Position numbers and translations under genes: made by a program. DNA of 64,000 nucleotides, taken from assembly GCF_030272615.1 (NCBI RefSeq), contig NC_081414.1:909607009-909671008 (forward strand), in the 5' to 3' direction. This document shows, piece by piece, positions 1 through 12,900 of the stretch. The DNA is from Cryptomeria japonica (taxonomy: Eukaryota > Streptophyta > Pinopsida > Cupressales > Cupressaceae). The notes below the pieces were generated by a model. It was not told where the DNA came from, did no database searches, and worked only from the letters and a program-made list of their open reading frames with translations. Each line of letters opens with the position of its first letter. Position 1 is the first letter of the stretch.

Positions 1-525
1 CATGACCCAAAATGTGAGATAATAATGATAGTGTGAAAAGGCATGGCACACTCATAAATACTTCAACGCACTCAAAACTTAGATTCCATGGAATTTTGGG
101 TGAGAAGGTGACCATTTTACAGAATAGAAGAGCGTGTTTGTTCAAGTGAAATTGAAAGGTTTCTCAATGGGGATTCTGGAAGAAAGTTTAGGAAAAAATA
201 TATGAATTGTGTTGTCTCGTCGATTTTTATTCATGATTCTTATTATGAGCATATCGTGCATATCGTACTGAATCTCTCATACATCTTCAGCATAGAAAGA
301 ACTTCAGTAAAGACATCAATCAAGACGCATCAATCAAGAGAGTTTGCTTAAACTATACAACATACCCAACAAGCATTTATGTTAACAATTGGGTAGAATT
401 TGTTAGTAACCAACAAAAATTGTATTTAATGATGAATAAACAGAAACATATACGAAGACTCATATAGAATATGGGAAGTGTCTCGTTTAGGAGAAAATTT
501 ATTTCAGAATAAGAAAGAAATCCAT
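1..525. other. 3' flank of the SDR gene
   Basis: This AT-rich stretch lies downstream of the SDR stop codon (minus strand, TGA at 526-528). It probably includes the 3' UTR. I see no further coding frame, no clear poly(A) signal that I would commit to, and no RNA gene. Confidence 0.5.
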
Positions 526-909
526 TCAGAAGTCACTGATCTCCTTTTCATTGAAGAATTTACCAGAAGGTCCACCAAGAGGAAACAAAGCTAATTTGAC
601 AACATTTTCAGCACCTTCGCTTGGTGATAAGTCTCCCGTACCATATGTCATTCCAGTTCTAACGTATCCAGGACGAATGCAATTTACGTAAGCCTTATCA
701 CAAAGCTCACGGGCTAATAGACGTGTGTATGCGTTCACACAAATCTTTGACATTTTGTATGCAGAAAATGGGGCTGGCCATCCTTTCTCTTCCAAGCTTT
801 TCTTTTGCTTGACATCGTCTAAAAACTGGCTTAAAATGGAATCCAGAAATTCCTCACTAACAATATCCATGTCAGAAAGTTGTTTTTGTAGAACTCGATT
901 TGGCATCAT
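526..909 (-). CDS. SDR exon 5 (C-terminal catalytic part)
   Basis: It encodes residues 177-303 and ends in TGA. The acceptor reads TTTCACAG at 910-917 on the minus strand. It carries the YKMSK active site, the RPGYVRTG loop and a C-terminal GPSGKFF stretch typical of plant carbonyl-reductase-like SDRs. Confidence 0.88.
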   Translation of the reverse strand: MMPNRVLQKQLSDMDIVSEEFLDSILSQFLDDVKQKKSLEEKGWPAPFSAYKMSKICVNAYTRLLARELCDKAYVNCIRPGYVRTGMTYGTGDLSPSEGAENVVKLALFPLGGPSGKFFNEKEISDF

Positions 910-3900
910 CTGTGAAAGCATTTGTAAACATATATATAGTGTATTCACTCTTTATATGATTGAAATCTTTATCTTGAGCACAGTAAAAAGAAATTAAATT
1001 ACCTTGAGAAGCCCATGTAAAGAGGAGACATTAACGATTCGTGGCCGGCCAGACGATTCTCTTAATAATGATAGCAACCCTTTCACAACTCTTTTTGTAC
1101 CATAATAATTTATATCAATACATTTTGTTACACTTTCATGATCATACACAGAAGTTTCATTTGATGTTCCATAGAACTGCAGAAGAGAGGGAATATTGAA
1201 TCGATTGAATAAGGATAGTACTCAAATACAATTTAAATAGTAAGAATAGTTTGTGAAAATATAATCTAATCTAATCTCAAAATCATTGTAAATGAAAGAT
1301 AAGATAAGAGTGCATCTGCTTCCATAAAAGGGGAATACTTGTATGAAACAACATTATCCTTCCAAAAAGAAACAAATAATGACAAAATCATAAAGTCATA
1401 AAAATATTATAAAAGAGAGCCAAATTGCAAAAGATAGAAATCTTAAAATTTGGGGAGAGACATCATCAAAATAATCCTACCCCATATCAATTAAGTCTTT
1501 TCCATTATCAATAGGATTCCACTCAATGAGAACATTTTATTCATAGATTAGGAAGAACCTTATATTGTTAAATAGCAACAATTCATTAGCTAAGAAAAAA
1601 ATTCCTACCTTATAATCCACCCATGTTGGTGGGAAGATCTTGAGCGATAACCAACATTAGGAGATCAATTAGATTGATCTATTTGGGAAGGAGACCAACC
1701 TAGAAATTGACTAACTAGAGGAGAGAGCAACCTTTTGCAACTATTGAATGGTGCTAGGAGGAACCTAAGTGGCTATGTCTTTAGTGTAGTTAAGATGACT
1801 AGGTTTGACGAAGCATTGTTATGGAAATGTGTTTTTTTGTACATCAATATTTGTTTTATCAACCTAAACTTGAATCTACGTTAACACATTTAAGAGACAT
1901 TGTGTGAGAAGAAAAGTTAGCATCAACATAATTCTAGTTAAAATTAGTAGAATTCATATCTTTCCAAATGATTAACAAAATATTTGGCTTGAAAATATGC
2001 TAAAGCCAAGTGAATTTAACATTGAAGCCAACCTCGTCCTTTACCAAAACATTATGCTTGGTGAAAGTCTAAAGATTTTTGAAAAATTACATATCCATGA
2101 CTAACCATCTTCCACTTTCTTGTAGTACCTAAATAGATGCTTGATCATCTCAAAGTGATGAGTGAAATGACATCCAGGATGCAAAACACTAAGTTGATCA
2201 AGGAATTTTTCTATTTGTAGAGTTTTGTACAATAAATACCAACAAAAAATATACAAGAATATTCTAGGAGGAAGAGTTATCTTTCCTCAATCAAATTTTT
2301 TTCATTTATGTTTGTTAGTATTTTGCAATTTTTTGTGCTTATTTTGCAGTCCATATAAATGATTAAGAAAATTCTTATATGTAAACATTACAATGTTTAA
2401 AATTTATATATATACAATTTGCAAGTTTTCTAACTTACCATAGTCATGTTAATTATTTTGTAGGAGTTGGTTCTTACTATAATCATAATTTTAAGAAAGA
2501 AGACCTGTTGATAATGTTGATCCTATGTGGTGCAACATAATTGATACAAAGCCTTCAAATTAATATTAAATTGTCATAAAGGTATCTTAAATAATTTCAT
2601 ATATATTTTTATGTATTTTATTACGGATTCATTATAATATGAATTGTAGCTTCTACATAGGGAAGGCCTAATCAAACCGTAGACAACATTTGAATTTTGC
2701 ACCAAATTATAGTATTTTATTGGATATTATTGGTCCTAAGTAGGTTGATGGTTGAGATTGCATCAAGTTTTGAAGATTACATCTTGATTCACTTATCAAA
2801 GACAAATCATTAACATGTTTCAAAAATAAGTGACAAGTCTCAAGAATTGATAATAGGATAATTCATTTAATAATGGAGCCTTGATACATTTTAAAAAGAT
2901 AGAGCCATATTTACAAGCCAAAGTCACTACAAAAGCAACATACTTAGTTAGCTAGTAGCACGTCTAAATGAAATGTGAAATCTAATATACAAACCATTTT
3001 ATAGGATTGCATAGTTTTGATATAATTAGGACATAGAATGTAAGATAAAAAAGGACTAATGTATGTGAATATTGTACTAGAGATATTTGTATGAAGAAAT
3101 TTGAGAATGTCACATATAATGCATGTTAATAGATAATAAATCTCCAATATATTATTATAAATAATGCATGTGTAAGTGTAAATATATTTTATATGATCTA
3201 TAATTTTGCAACCTTCTATCCACTACATAAGCCTTCAATATCCTCTTATCACTAATATTAGGGTACAAATATAACTATCAAGAAACTTAGGCTCAGTCGC
3301 CCTTGATATGTGCCCCATTCTTAGCAATATATGATTTTGTTTTTGGACCTTGATAAAGTGGTAAACATAGATCATATCAACAAATAAATTAATTGTACTA
3401 GTAAGAGATTCAATAAGGAAGGTTTATAATTGGAAAATAACCTAAATTTATGGTTTATGGCATGATATTTTAGGTTCTGGCCTCATGAAGGGACACTAGA
3501 CACCTAGAAGATGATGAATGAAAATGGGAGATATTGAAAAGAGATCTCCAACAAATGTGACCAGCAAAGAAAATTTAGTTGGAGCCATTATAGATGGATG
3601 AAAAGAAATAGTGAAATTTCAAATTAAAAAACACATATTACCAAAGGAAGATTCAAGAGATAGAGATATTTTTGAGAAAATTAAGATGAGAATTGAGATC
3701 AATATAAAAGAAGAGAATATTAAAGAAAATTCAAGAAATTCAAGAAGAACACAGTGTTGGTAAATAGATTTCTCATTATAGATTTTAATGTGACTCACCC
3801 AACAAGTAGTCACAAATGGCCCAACAATTAGAGACATCACTATGGAATAACAACTCTCCACTATGTTTGAGAGGGGTGTCACCCTCATATGATGGAGATT

Positions 3901-6900
3901 TTTAAGATTTTGTGTACTCTTAATTGGAAAGTACCAAAAATAAAAGGGAAAAATTAAAGGAAATTAAATAACAGAAACCCTAATTATAGGAATATGAATA
4001 CCAATTTTAAGACTTAAGGGGGTTTCAGCATAATGTATATTTTTTTGATATACAATGATGATGTAAGAAATATAGTTCCAATCCCAGCATATGAGGAGAT
4101 AGGTTACTTCAACACATTCAAACCAAGATACCAAGATATGATCATGTTTCATTACATAAATGGCATAGATTTCTTGAATACATGACCAATAATTTCCACA
4201 ATTTCACAAAGGTATTAACAATTTAATATATGAGAAATCAGTAATATTAACTTAGAAACACATTTAAGACATACCAACCAAATGAATTATTTATTATCTT
4301 TTTGAAAATATACAATTTCAAAAACCCTTAGGTACATAGGATCAAACCAAAAGTCCCCATTAAATCTCTTCAAAAGGTTCTTCTAAAAATTTCCCCCCAA
4401 TAAGTGTCTCTCTTTACATTTGAAATAGCCTTGTATTTATAGGCTTCATAAGATAACCACCTTGTAACTACTTGATAACTACTTTATAACTAGCTTCTTG
4501 AAATACAATGGTCATGTAAATAGTAAACTTTATTTGGTTATATTTTACATCACTTTTTTAAGAAATAAGGTTCATTTTTTAACTTTTTTATTACAATGGA
4601 TGGCATATGTCACTTTTATAGAAGGTAACTAGAAACATATAAGTTCTGAGTTATGGGTTATGTTAAGGTGACACATAGAAAGTAACAAGTTGCATTGTAT
4701 GAGATATGACTTTCGATCACACCATCGAGCATACTCACATAATAAAACATTTTTAGTAACGATATCAATTCATCACAACCATCATTCCTTTTGATTTATC
4801 ACCAATTTTATGGATTGAATCATGCCTTGAATTGAGATCACTATCAATAGCTACCAAATGCTCTTCAGATATTAAAACTTCTACTTTCATTACAGGCTCT
4901 AAAAAACTTATACCTACTTTTCTCATTCCTTCCTTGAAAGCATCATGAGATGCAAGCTAGAATGCTAGTACATTATCTATTCCAATCATAATATGTTCCA
5001 CATGTAAGCATAGCCTACACATCAACAACAAGAAATCCTATTAGAACAAAATTGTTCATCCATCGTGACAAATACTCCTTAGACACAATTCCACCTTTAC
5101 TCTTAAATTATACCCACCACCATCTTTAATGGGTTCAAATCTTATAGTTATGTCAAGCACAAATTGATCCTATTATTATTGAAAGCTTAACCAGTAAGAT
5201 TTGATTGTAAAAATGTTTTATTGAGTGGTAATATTTGTTGTGTTTAAGATTAAACTATTGCAATCAAGAAGGATTTTTGTAGACCATAAATCCAAGCTAT
5301 ATGTATGACCATTGAATGTCATATTAAAATTTTAATTATCATTGCCATTACAAACATACACTGCACATGTTCCTAATTCCATAGCGTATAAGTGTGCCTC
5401 TATCTAAGGTCAAAGATCAATATAGACAAACACAACAGAGACACAAAACAAGAATTTATATTGGTTCACCATAAAGGCTATGTCCACTCTCAAGCAGGGA
5501 AATCTCTTTATTAACTGTTATCCAATACAACAATATACATGGACTGCACATCTATTTATGCATTCATATTCAACTATGAATCAAAGAGGTGAGAAGGTGA
5601 ATGGCCATGTGACCATTAGGCTTCACATTCCCAACAATCTCTCTCGTGAAGGCCAACCGGTAGAGCCATTCACTCTAACATCCCTGCTTCTAGCTCAAAT
5701 CACATTGGAACTAGGCCCATCAAATATTTTAACTTTGCCAAATTCTATTCACAGATATTGTGGATTGCCTTCTCCAAGTCAAATTGGAGTTAAGAACTCT
5801 TTCAAACACAAACTCACCATTATGATAAAATCATGTTTACCAATCCTTTTGTCTAATATAAACCCTTCATCTAGAAATGAATCCTTTAATGAATTCTCCA
5901 TAATCATCATCAATATCCATAGCCTCATATTTTCTCTACTTCAAAATTTCATTCCATAGCTCGTTCCACTTCTCCACAACAACTTCAAGCACCCCCATGT
6001 CCTATACAACATATCTTTCTACATTTTTACTCTCGATCCTAACGTGGCATTGAACATACATCTCCCATAATTTTGTCTTACTCCTACTATGGGAAAAATG
6101 ATGCTCCACATCACCACCTTGATCATAAGCTGTTAAGCTAACACTACTTGAAACTCTTTGCAAATATCGGCTCAAATGTTAATTCTTAGTTGCAGATGAA
6201 TCTCCTACCATCCCGTCACTTTGCAAGAGACCAGATGCAACAAATTTTCCCCTATCACCATGGTCTCTATTCTCAAAAAGACCACAAAAAGTGGCAAGTG
6301 ACAACAACAAAATTTTCATATTGGGTGTCTCTAAGAGGCTCCTTGGTAATATGGAGAATCTTAAGTTGTTTCAACTATGGAGTGATGTGCTTATGTTAGG
6401 TGCTTGTTTTTCCCAATATAGGAAGTCGTTTCTTTTATTTTCTTGAATGCATGGAGATTGTGGAGTTGATCATTTGATGATCTAGAATCTTTTGAAATAG
6501 TTTGTCTCCCTCGAATGAATGCACTAATGGTGTTATGGAGTTGGCAATGGGCCTCAAGTTTTTAATATTCTTTTTCCTTATGGATGGTTGTACTTGAATG
6601 GCTCAGATTCATGTTCCTTGGATATTAGGGGTTAATAGATTTTCCTCCAAAATCTATGGTGATGCTCTTCTATGATAGTCCATTGTTCTGGGTTAAGTTG
6701 TTTGGTGCTTTTTTAGACTTTTGAGCCTTCTAGATGTGAAGTGGGTATGGATGTGCATGGGTGTTCTCATACATAGTGGTTTTATAGATTTTACATGGTC
6801 AAGAAAAACTTACGGCTTTTGTGGAGCTACAAAGGAGCTATTTTCCTGACCCAATTTTTTTGGGGGTGTTATTGGATGGGATAGTTGCAATTCTCCATGC

Positions 6901-9900
6901 ATGCTTTGTGCATGGTGAGAGGAAGTGAGACACTTTCTCTACATGGGGATGTTCATACATGATTAGTCACTCAAAATTTCTATGGTGATGCTTCGTGGAT
7001 TCCTATAATATGGTGCTTGATGTGGATATGATTAGCAAATCAGATATGTGCTTGATTTAGTGTTTGAGTCATTTTGTGTACATGATTGTTCTCTTTGAGA
7101 TATCATTTTTCTTGTCACCAATGTGATAGTGAGTTTGCATGTTTTAGTGATTGGATCTATGACTTGTATAATATTGTGGGTTGTCTTTACCTACATGTTT
7201 GTAGTGGGAGAACTCAGATGTGGACTATCTATATCCAGAAGGTTTGATTCAGTGTTTATGTAGACTTGTTAGCTTGCCTTGTCTATGGTCACTTGTGCAT
7301 TGTGGTTGCTTTGAGATGAGAGGATGGATGATAAGTGAGTGCCTGGATAGTTGGTTATGGGGTCTTGTATAATGGTTTATGTCCTTGGTTGGGAGATCTT
7401 GGTTTCACTTGGTGTGAATATTTGTACACTTGTATGTATAAGGACCTGGATGATTTTCAGATTTGGGAGATGGTGTATCATTTTCTTGGAGAGCTCAATA
7501 TCACGGTTCGGTGGGAGCTTTAGCAGTGACTATGTATTCATCACTTGGTGATGGATGATCTTCTTTAGTGATGCAGATGTTCTGGAGGGACTCTTAGATC
7601 CTGTTGTTGCAGAAGGGTTCTTTCATATTTTGCATGTACACTATTTGAGGATGTGTAACATCTCACAACCATGGAGGGCTCTTAGAGTCTTTGGTTTGAG
7701 GTATTGGTGGTGCTTAATAGGTGATGTTGGTTTAAACTTTGTTGGTGTTATGTCATAGTATACTCTTTATTGTGCTTTTGAGTTTCACATGTGTAGCGTC
7801 CTAAAATTGCGACACTTGCAATTTCGACTGCATTTCGGTCTTCATGATGGCGACACAACACACAACCTGAATGGAGACCCCGAAACCTGATTACGACACT
7901 GAAAACTGCATTTTTCAAGCACCCTGGCCTGAACCTCCTTGCACCCTGCTGTCCCGGGAGGTGGGACCAGAGCGCCCAGCGCCCTGGTCCTTCAGGACCA
8001 GGGCGCCCAGCGCCCTGGTCCCTGGGTCCTATTTTGGACCCGGTCTCCTTTGGACTTCGGGTCTTTTTGTTTGCAAATTGGAAATTAACTTTCCTGGTCG
8101 GCCTAAGGTTGGGAAAATCAGTCTATCAGCCCTAAATGACAAGTATATAAACTACATTTTCCTCTCTCATTTGGATAGAGACACACATGAGGGAAAAAGC
8201 GTGGAAACTATACTCAAGCATTCAAGCATTCAAGCATTCAAGCATTCTTTCAAGCAATTGATCATTTAAAGTCTCCATTCAAGGCTAAGTGTTGCATTCA
8301 AGTCAAGGATTCAACCATTGAAGAGGAGATCACATACTACATGCTACAACATACAACATACAACATCTATACCTTCGCACATAAGGATACCAACATCCTT
8401 AGAACAAGGTATTAGTACTTGTTTTACATACATTTACATTTACAGCACTTGCTCATTTCTTGGTTAATTCCAAAACCGGGGTTTGACCTAAAGGAAAACC
8501 CCTAATCCCTAACCCCCCAATCGTCTTCGCTTTTCTGTGTGTAGGTTGCAGGTACGCGGCTGAAATTGAAGATCTGGAATCCTTGTGCAGAGACGAACAG
8601 ATCCCCCTTCGTTTCGCGGATTTTTCGGAGGACCGTGGCGCTCGGGCGCCATCGTCTCGACAACTTTTGCTCAAATTTGCAAGACAGTGCCGTATCGACA
8701 TTTTACTGCTAATTCCAGGTCCGCAGCTTCATCCTATATCCCTATCTCAGTTTATAAGCGAATCTTTGTCACTTTCTATGCATTCCTAGCTTAATTCTTC
8801 TATGCACATTCTTTACAAAAGAGGGTAGCCTTGCTGTCATAACCCTTGAAATTTATTTAGCATCCAATCTTGCATTGTGTGGGATTGGATCTTGTGGGTT
8901 TCAACCCCTCTTTTGAATGTAAAGTCTCTCCCCTAAGTGAAAACCATCAACCCTAGCGAACCTCCCTTCTCTCTCCTCGGAGTTGGAAGAGGGGAGGGCA
9001 ACTAGGGTTCGATCGCGATTTTCCGCTTTACATTTTGGTGAACCCGACATGAACATCCTTTCTGATTATTCATAGTTAGATCTGAAAATTGGATTCCTTG
9101 ATTACATTTCCATGTTTGATCTTTTGCAAAATTTTAGAGGTAATTGCATAAAAACCCTAAATTTTCTTTTTAGTAATTAAGCTTGTGAAATGTCTAAATG
9201 TTAATGCTTGTTTCAGATCTGCCCTTCTATTACAAATTATCAATTCATATTTGTGCTTTAATTTTGAAAATTAAGTGGTTAAGTGTCAAAACCCTAATTT
9301 TTGAAACCCTCTTGATTCAACCTTTGTCCGACAATTTCACTGATCAAAACATCTCCAAATCAGCTGTAACTTTGGATTTCGCAATAAAATCACAATATCT
9401 TTCATCCCTGAAAATTTGGAAAAATGTTGCGAGGACCATGTGCACTCCGAGCGCCATCGTCCCCGACATTTTTTCCGAAATTTCGGGAGCGAGATCTTAC
9501 TGTATTTTCCTGCTAAAATCCAGAATTTTGGCTGATTTTATCAATTTTAACACCTTCAAAATTACAGTCAAAGTTGGTCTTGTGATTGCTTGGTTTAAGG
9601 CTTCTAATCATTCAAAAATCATCGAAATTGAAATTTTGTGTCAAAATTGTGTTCTTACTGCCCTAAATCTGAAAAGTGTGTTTGCATTCATTCGAAATTT
9701 TAGTGCTTTATTCAAATTCTTACAATTTGTGACTTTTGAAATTAAGTGCTTAATTACAACAACTTTAATTTCCGCTTTCCAAATTGAATTTTGCGTGAAA
9801 TTGAGTCAACTTTTGAATTTCAAAACTTGCATTACTTTTGGCATTCCCTCTAAAATCATAAAATTCAAAATTTCAGTTTCCCTCTCTTTTTCAAAAATCA

Positions 9901-12900
9901 AATTTTTGCATTTTTCGACAATCTTGGTAGGGTTCAATTTCGAGATTGCAACTTTAATTTGGCCTATCTACAGATCGTAAAATCACTCAATTTTTTTAGA
10001 TTAGCTCTAAAATCATCATACCTTTCATCCCTGCAAATTTCGAAAAAAGTTGCAAGGACCGTGTTGCACTCCGAGCGCCATGGTCCCGGACATTTTTTCC
10101 GAAATTTCGGGAGACTGTCGTGATTGCATTTTACAGCTTAAATCCAGAAGATTGGCTGATTTTACTGAAAATTGCTACCTCTAAATTCAAAATCTTCTCT
10201 CTCTTTCTAGTGCATGAGTTTTACAACAATTAGCCCTACTTACACTATTCCCGTTAGACGAAGCCGTAGAATTAAGTCTTTCTGAGGTTTAACTACTGAG
10301 GAGATGGAACCTAATTTGAATGGCCTTTTTAACGAGGACATGGGTAATTCCTCTAATCCTCCTAATGATGAAGAAGCTCTCCATGAGGTTTCTGTAGAAC
10401 AACTTTCAAAATTGGATAACCAATTTGACGATTTTCACCAATGGATGTCTCATGAGTACCCGGATAGTCAAGCTCTTCCTTTAATTGAGGGTCTAAAACG
10501 TATGCTTCAAAGTGATAACAATGGAATTGATATTTTGCGTGGTATTGCACACATTGTGGATTCAAATGTGATGCCTATGAAAAGTTGTGCCGAAACCTTA
10601 GGTTATACACAACCTCCTACACAAGTCAATCATTCTATTCCTTTGATGACTTCTATTGCTAGCGTACCTACTTTTACATCAAACATAATGACTACTTCAA
10701 TACAAGACATTCCTTCTATGATCACCAGTCATGGGGGCAACCCTCCTTCTTCAATTAACCCTCTTCCTTCATTCAATCCAACTTCTTCATACATTCCTTC
10801 AATGAGTGTTCCTATTACATCTTCACAAATGAACATGACGCAAGGGGGCAATTCATTCAACCATTCCATTCCTCCTTGTAGTGTTCCTCTTGTCCAATCA
10901 TCTCCTATGACTGACTATCATAGGGTCCCACCACCTTACTCTTTACCTTCTTTCAATAACATAACACCTCCATCTCAATCTAACACGTCTAATATGAACT
11001 CTTCGACTGAAGTGACCATTACCAATCTTGCACAAACTGTCTCCTCTTTACAGCAACAAATTGCCTCTATGAATCAATCTAAGTTTAGTGTGCCCACATT
11101 TGATGTTGCGAGCCCACTTTCTCTTGACATTGTTCAAGCTATCCCTCCTAAACATGTTGAAATCCCACATTTGGAGCTTTATAATGGTAAAGGTGATCCT
11201 CTAACACATGTTAAGACTTTTCAAACAATATGTACTGATTTTGCTTATGACCAAAGGTTGCTTGCAAAACTGTTCACTAGAACATTAAGAGACAAAGCCC
11301 TACAATGGTATTGCTCGTTGCCTTCTTATTCTATTACTTCTTTTGAACAACTTGCAAATGCTTTCATTCAACAATTTCAAAACAATATAAGTCCTAAAGT
11401 TACTTTGATTGATTTAATGCATTGTAAACAAGGTGTTAAAGAAAAAGTGACTGATTTCATTGGTAGATATAAGCATTTGTATGCTCAAATTTCTTTTCCA
11501 GTGCTTGATGACATGCACACTTCTGCAGGTGTGGATATTTGAGCACTTTACATGCACCAGGCCTGTCGGCTATCCGATGAGTACGGCTAGCGAGTGACCT
11601 AGGGTATTTTCTTATCCACTTACTAGCGAGTGGAGATTTGGAGATCTATTGTATTGGAGAGTGATAGTTGACAAATTGACAACCGAGGTGACTGTGTGGA
11701 GACCATATCTGCGGATGCACAGATGGGATGGGATGGAGAGACAGTTAGCATGCCTACAGAGGAACCGCCTACTGAGAGGACGATATCCACACATCATAGT
11801 CCCATTCTACTTTGACAGAGTACGGAGGTAGTTTGGGCTAGAGCAGTGTGTTCCAGCCGATGTGCCCATCTACACTCGACACTCACGAGTCCTTCCCAGA
11901 CCCAGAGCAATAGAGAGACCCACGATAGATGATATCGAGATCACAGATATAGAGGGGTCCGATCAGGATGTGGTCACTGATTATGCTGCAGACCCTGGGG
12001 CATAGCGCAGGTATCATTCCTGGTTTATGAGATCATACCTAGGGCCTATCTTTCCACCAGATCACCCAATAGGCCATCCAGGTCCATGGAGGCATGGAGA
12101 TCGAGATGAGGATCAGGGATCCAGATCGGAGGAGCCAGAGGAGGGAGAGGATCATGAGGAGGCAGGAGGTCCTGATCCGCCTATAGGAGATCAGCCTAGT
12201 GCCGAGGAGGAGGAGGACGAGGATGACGACGAGGAGGAGAGAGATGATGATGAGGAGAACGAGGATGCAGATGAGGATGGAGATGACGAGGAGGAGGAGG
12301 ATAGAGATGATGAGGACGAGTCAGATGCAGCTCCTCACCATTAAGGGGATGATACCGTAGCCTTAGATCCTCCTGTTATTCCCCAAAAGGGGGAACACGA
12401 GGCGCTACGGAGACCTGCACCTATCGCGCACAAATCGCTCGAGCGTGGGGAGCCTACTAGTTCCCAGTCATAGATGCTACCATATCATGATCCCTACTGG
12501 CGTGAGGGAGATCCAGGTATAGTAGGTTTATATTGATTGATTGATGTTTTGATGATATAAAATGGTACTAACACAAAATCTGTTCCACTGCTACAGCTAA
12601 TGTGCAGGATTGGCGCTCCTTGATCCAGCAAGCAGTGACAGATATCTCCACGACAGCGCAGATCCCTAGTTCCTCACAGGTTGCTTATAGACCTCAAGGG
12701 AACGCGGGTCGGCATGATGATTTGTTTTCCCCATTTCGAGTACAGGTAGAGATATGGAGGGAGAGAGAGCGGGCTCTATTAGAGGACCTTCAGCGAGCAC
12801 AGTGTGATCTAGTAGCAGCTCAGGCCGAGGCTACCTCGTATCGCGCTATCCTTATGAATAGGGATCGTAGGAGTTCCTCTCAGAGCCATTCACGATCTAT

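Larger units (their letters stand above)
7792..9032 (+). repeat. 5' LTR of plus-strand Ty3/Gypsy element A1
   Basis: The 1,241 bp segment begins TGTAGCGTCC and ends CCGCTTTACA, followed by a 3 nt spacer and a primer-binding-site-like sequence. It carries two tandem GC hairpins (7964-8021), an 8 bp minisatellite of TTCAAGCA units near 8213-8250, and one copy of the GC-cored module (8629-8720). No matching 3' LTR is present in the window, so the element is truncated. Confidence 0.75.
9054..10303 (+). other. 5' leader of element A1 with two copies of the GC-cored module
   Basis: This untranslated-looking leader lies between PBS and gag. It is T-rich and holds an open frame of 260 codons (9198-9980) whose composition is simply T-rich with no recognisable domain, so I do not call it a gene. 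Two direct copies of the module lie in it, at 9386-9540 and 10009-10164. Confidence 0.55.

Noticed and set aside
8213-8250. TTCAAGCA minisatellite in the A1 LTR
   Set aside because: Four to five units only; noted within the LTR entry but without sign of function.
9198-9980. 260-codon open frame on the plus strand
   Set aside because: It is T-rich low-complexity text in a retroelement leader, with two repeat modules inside it and no recognisable domain.
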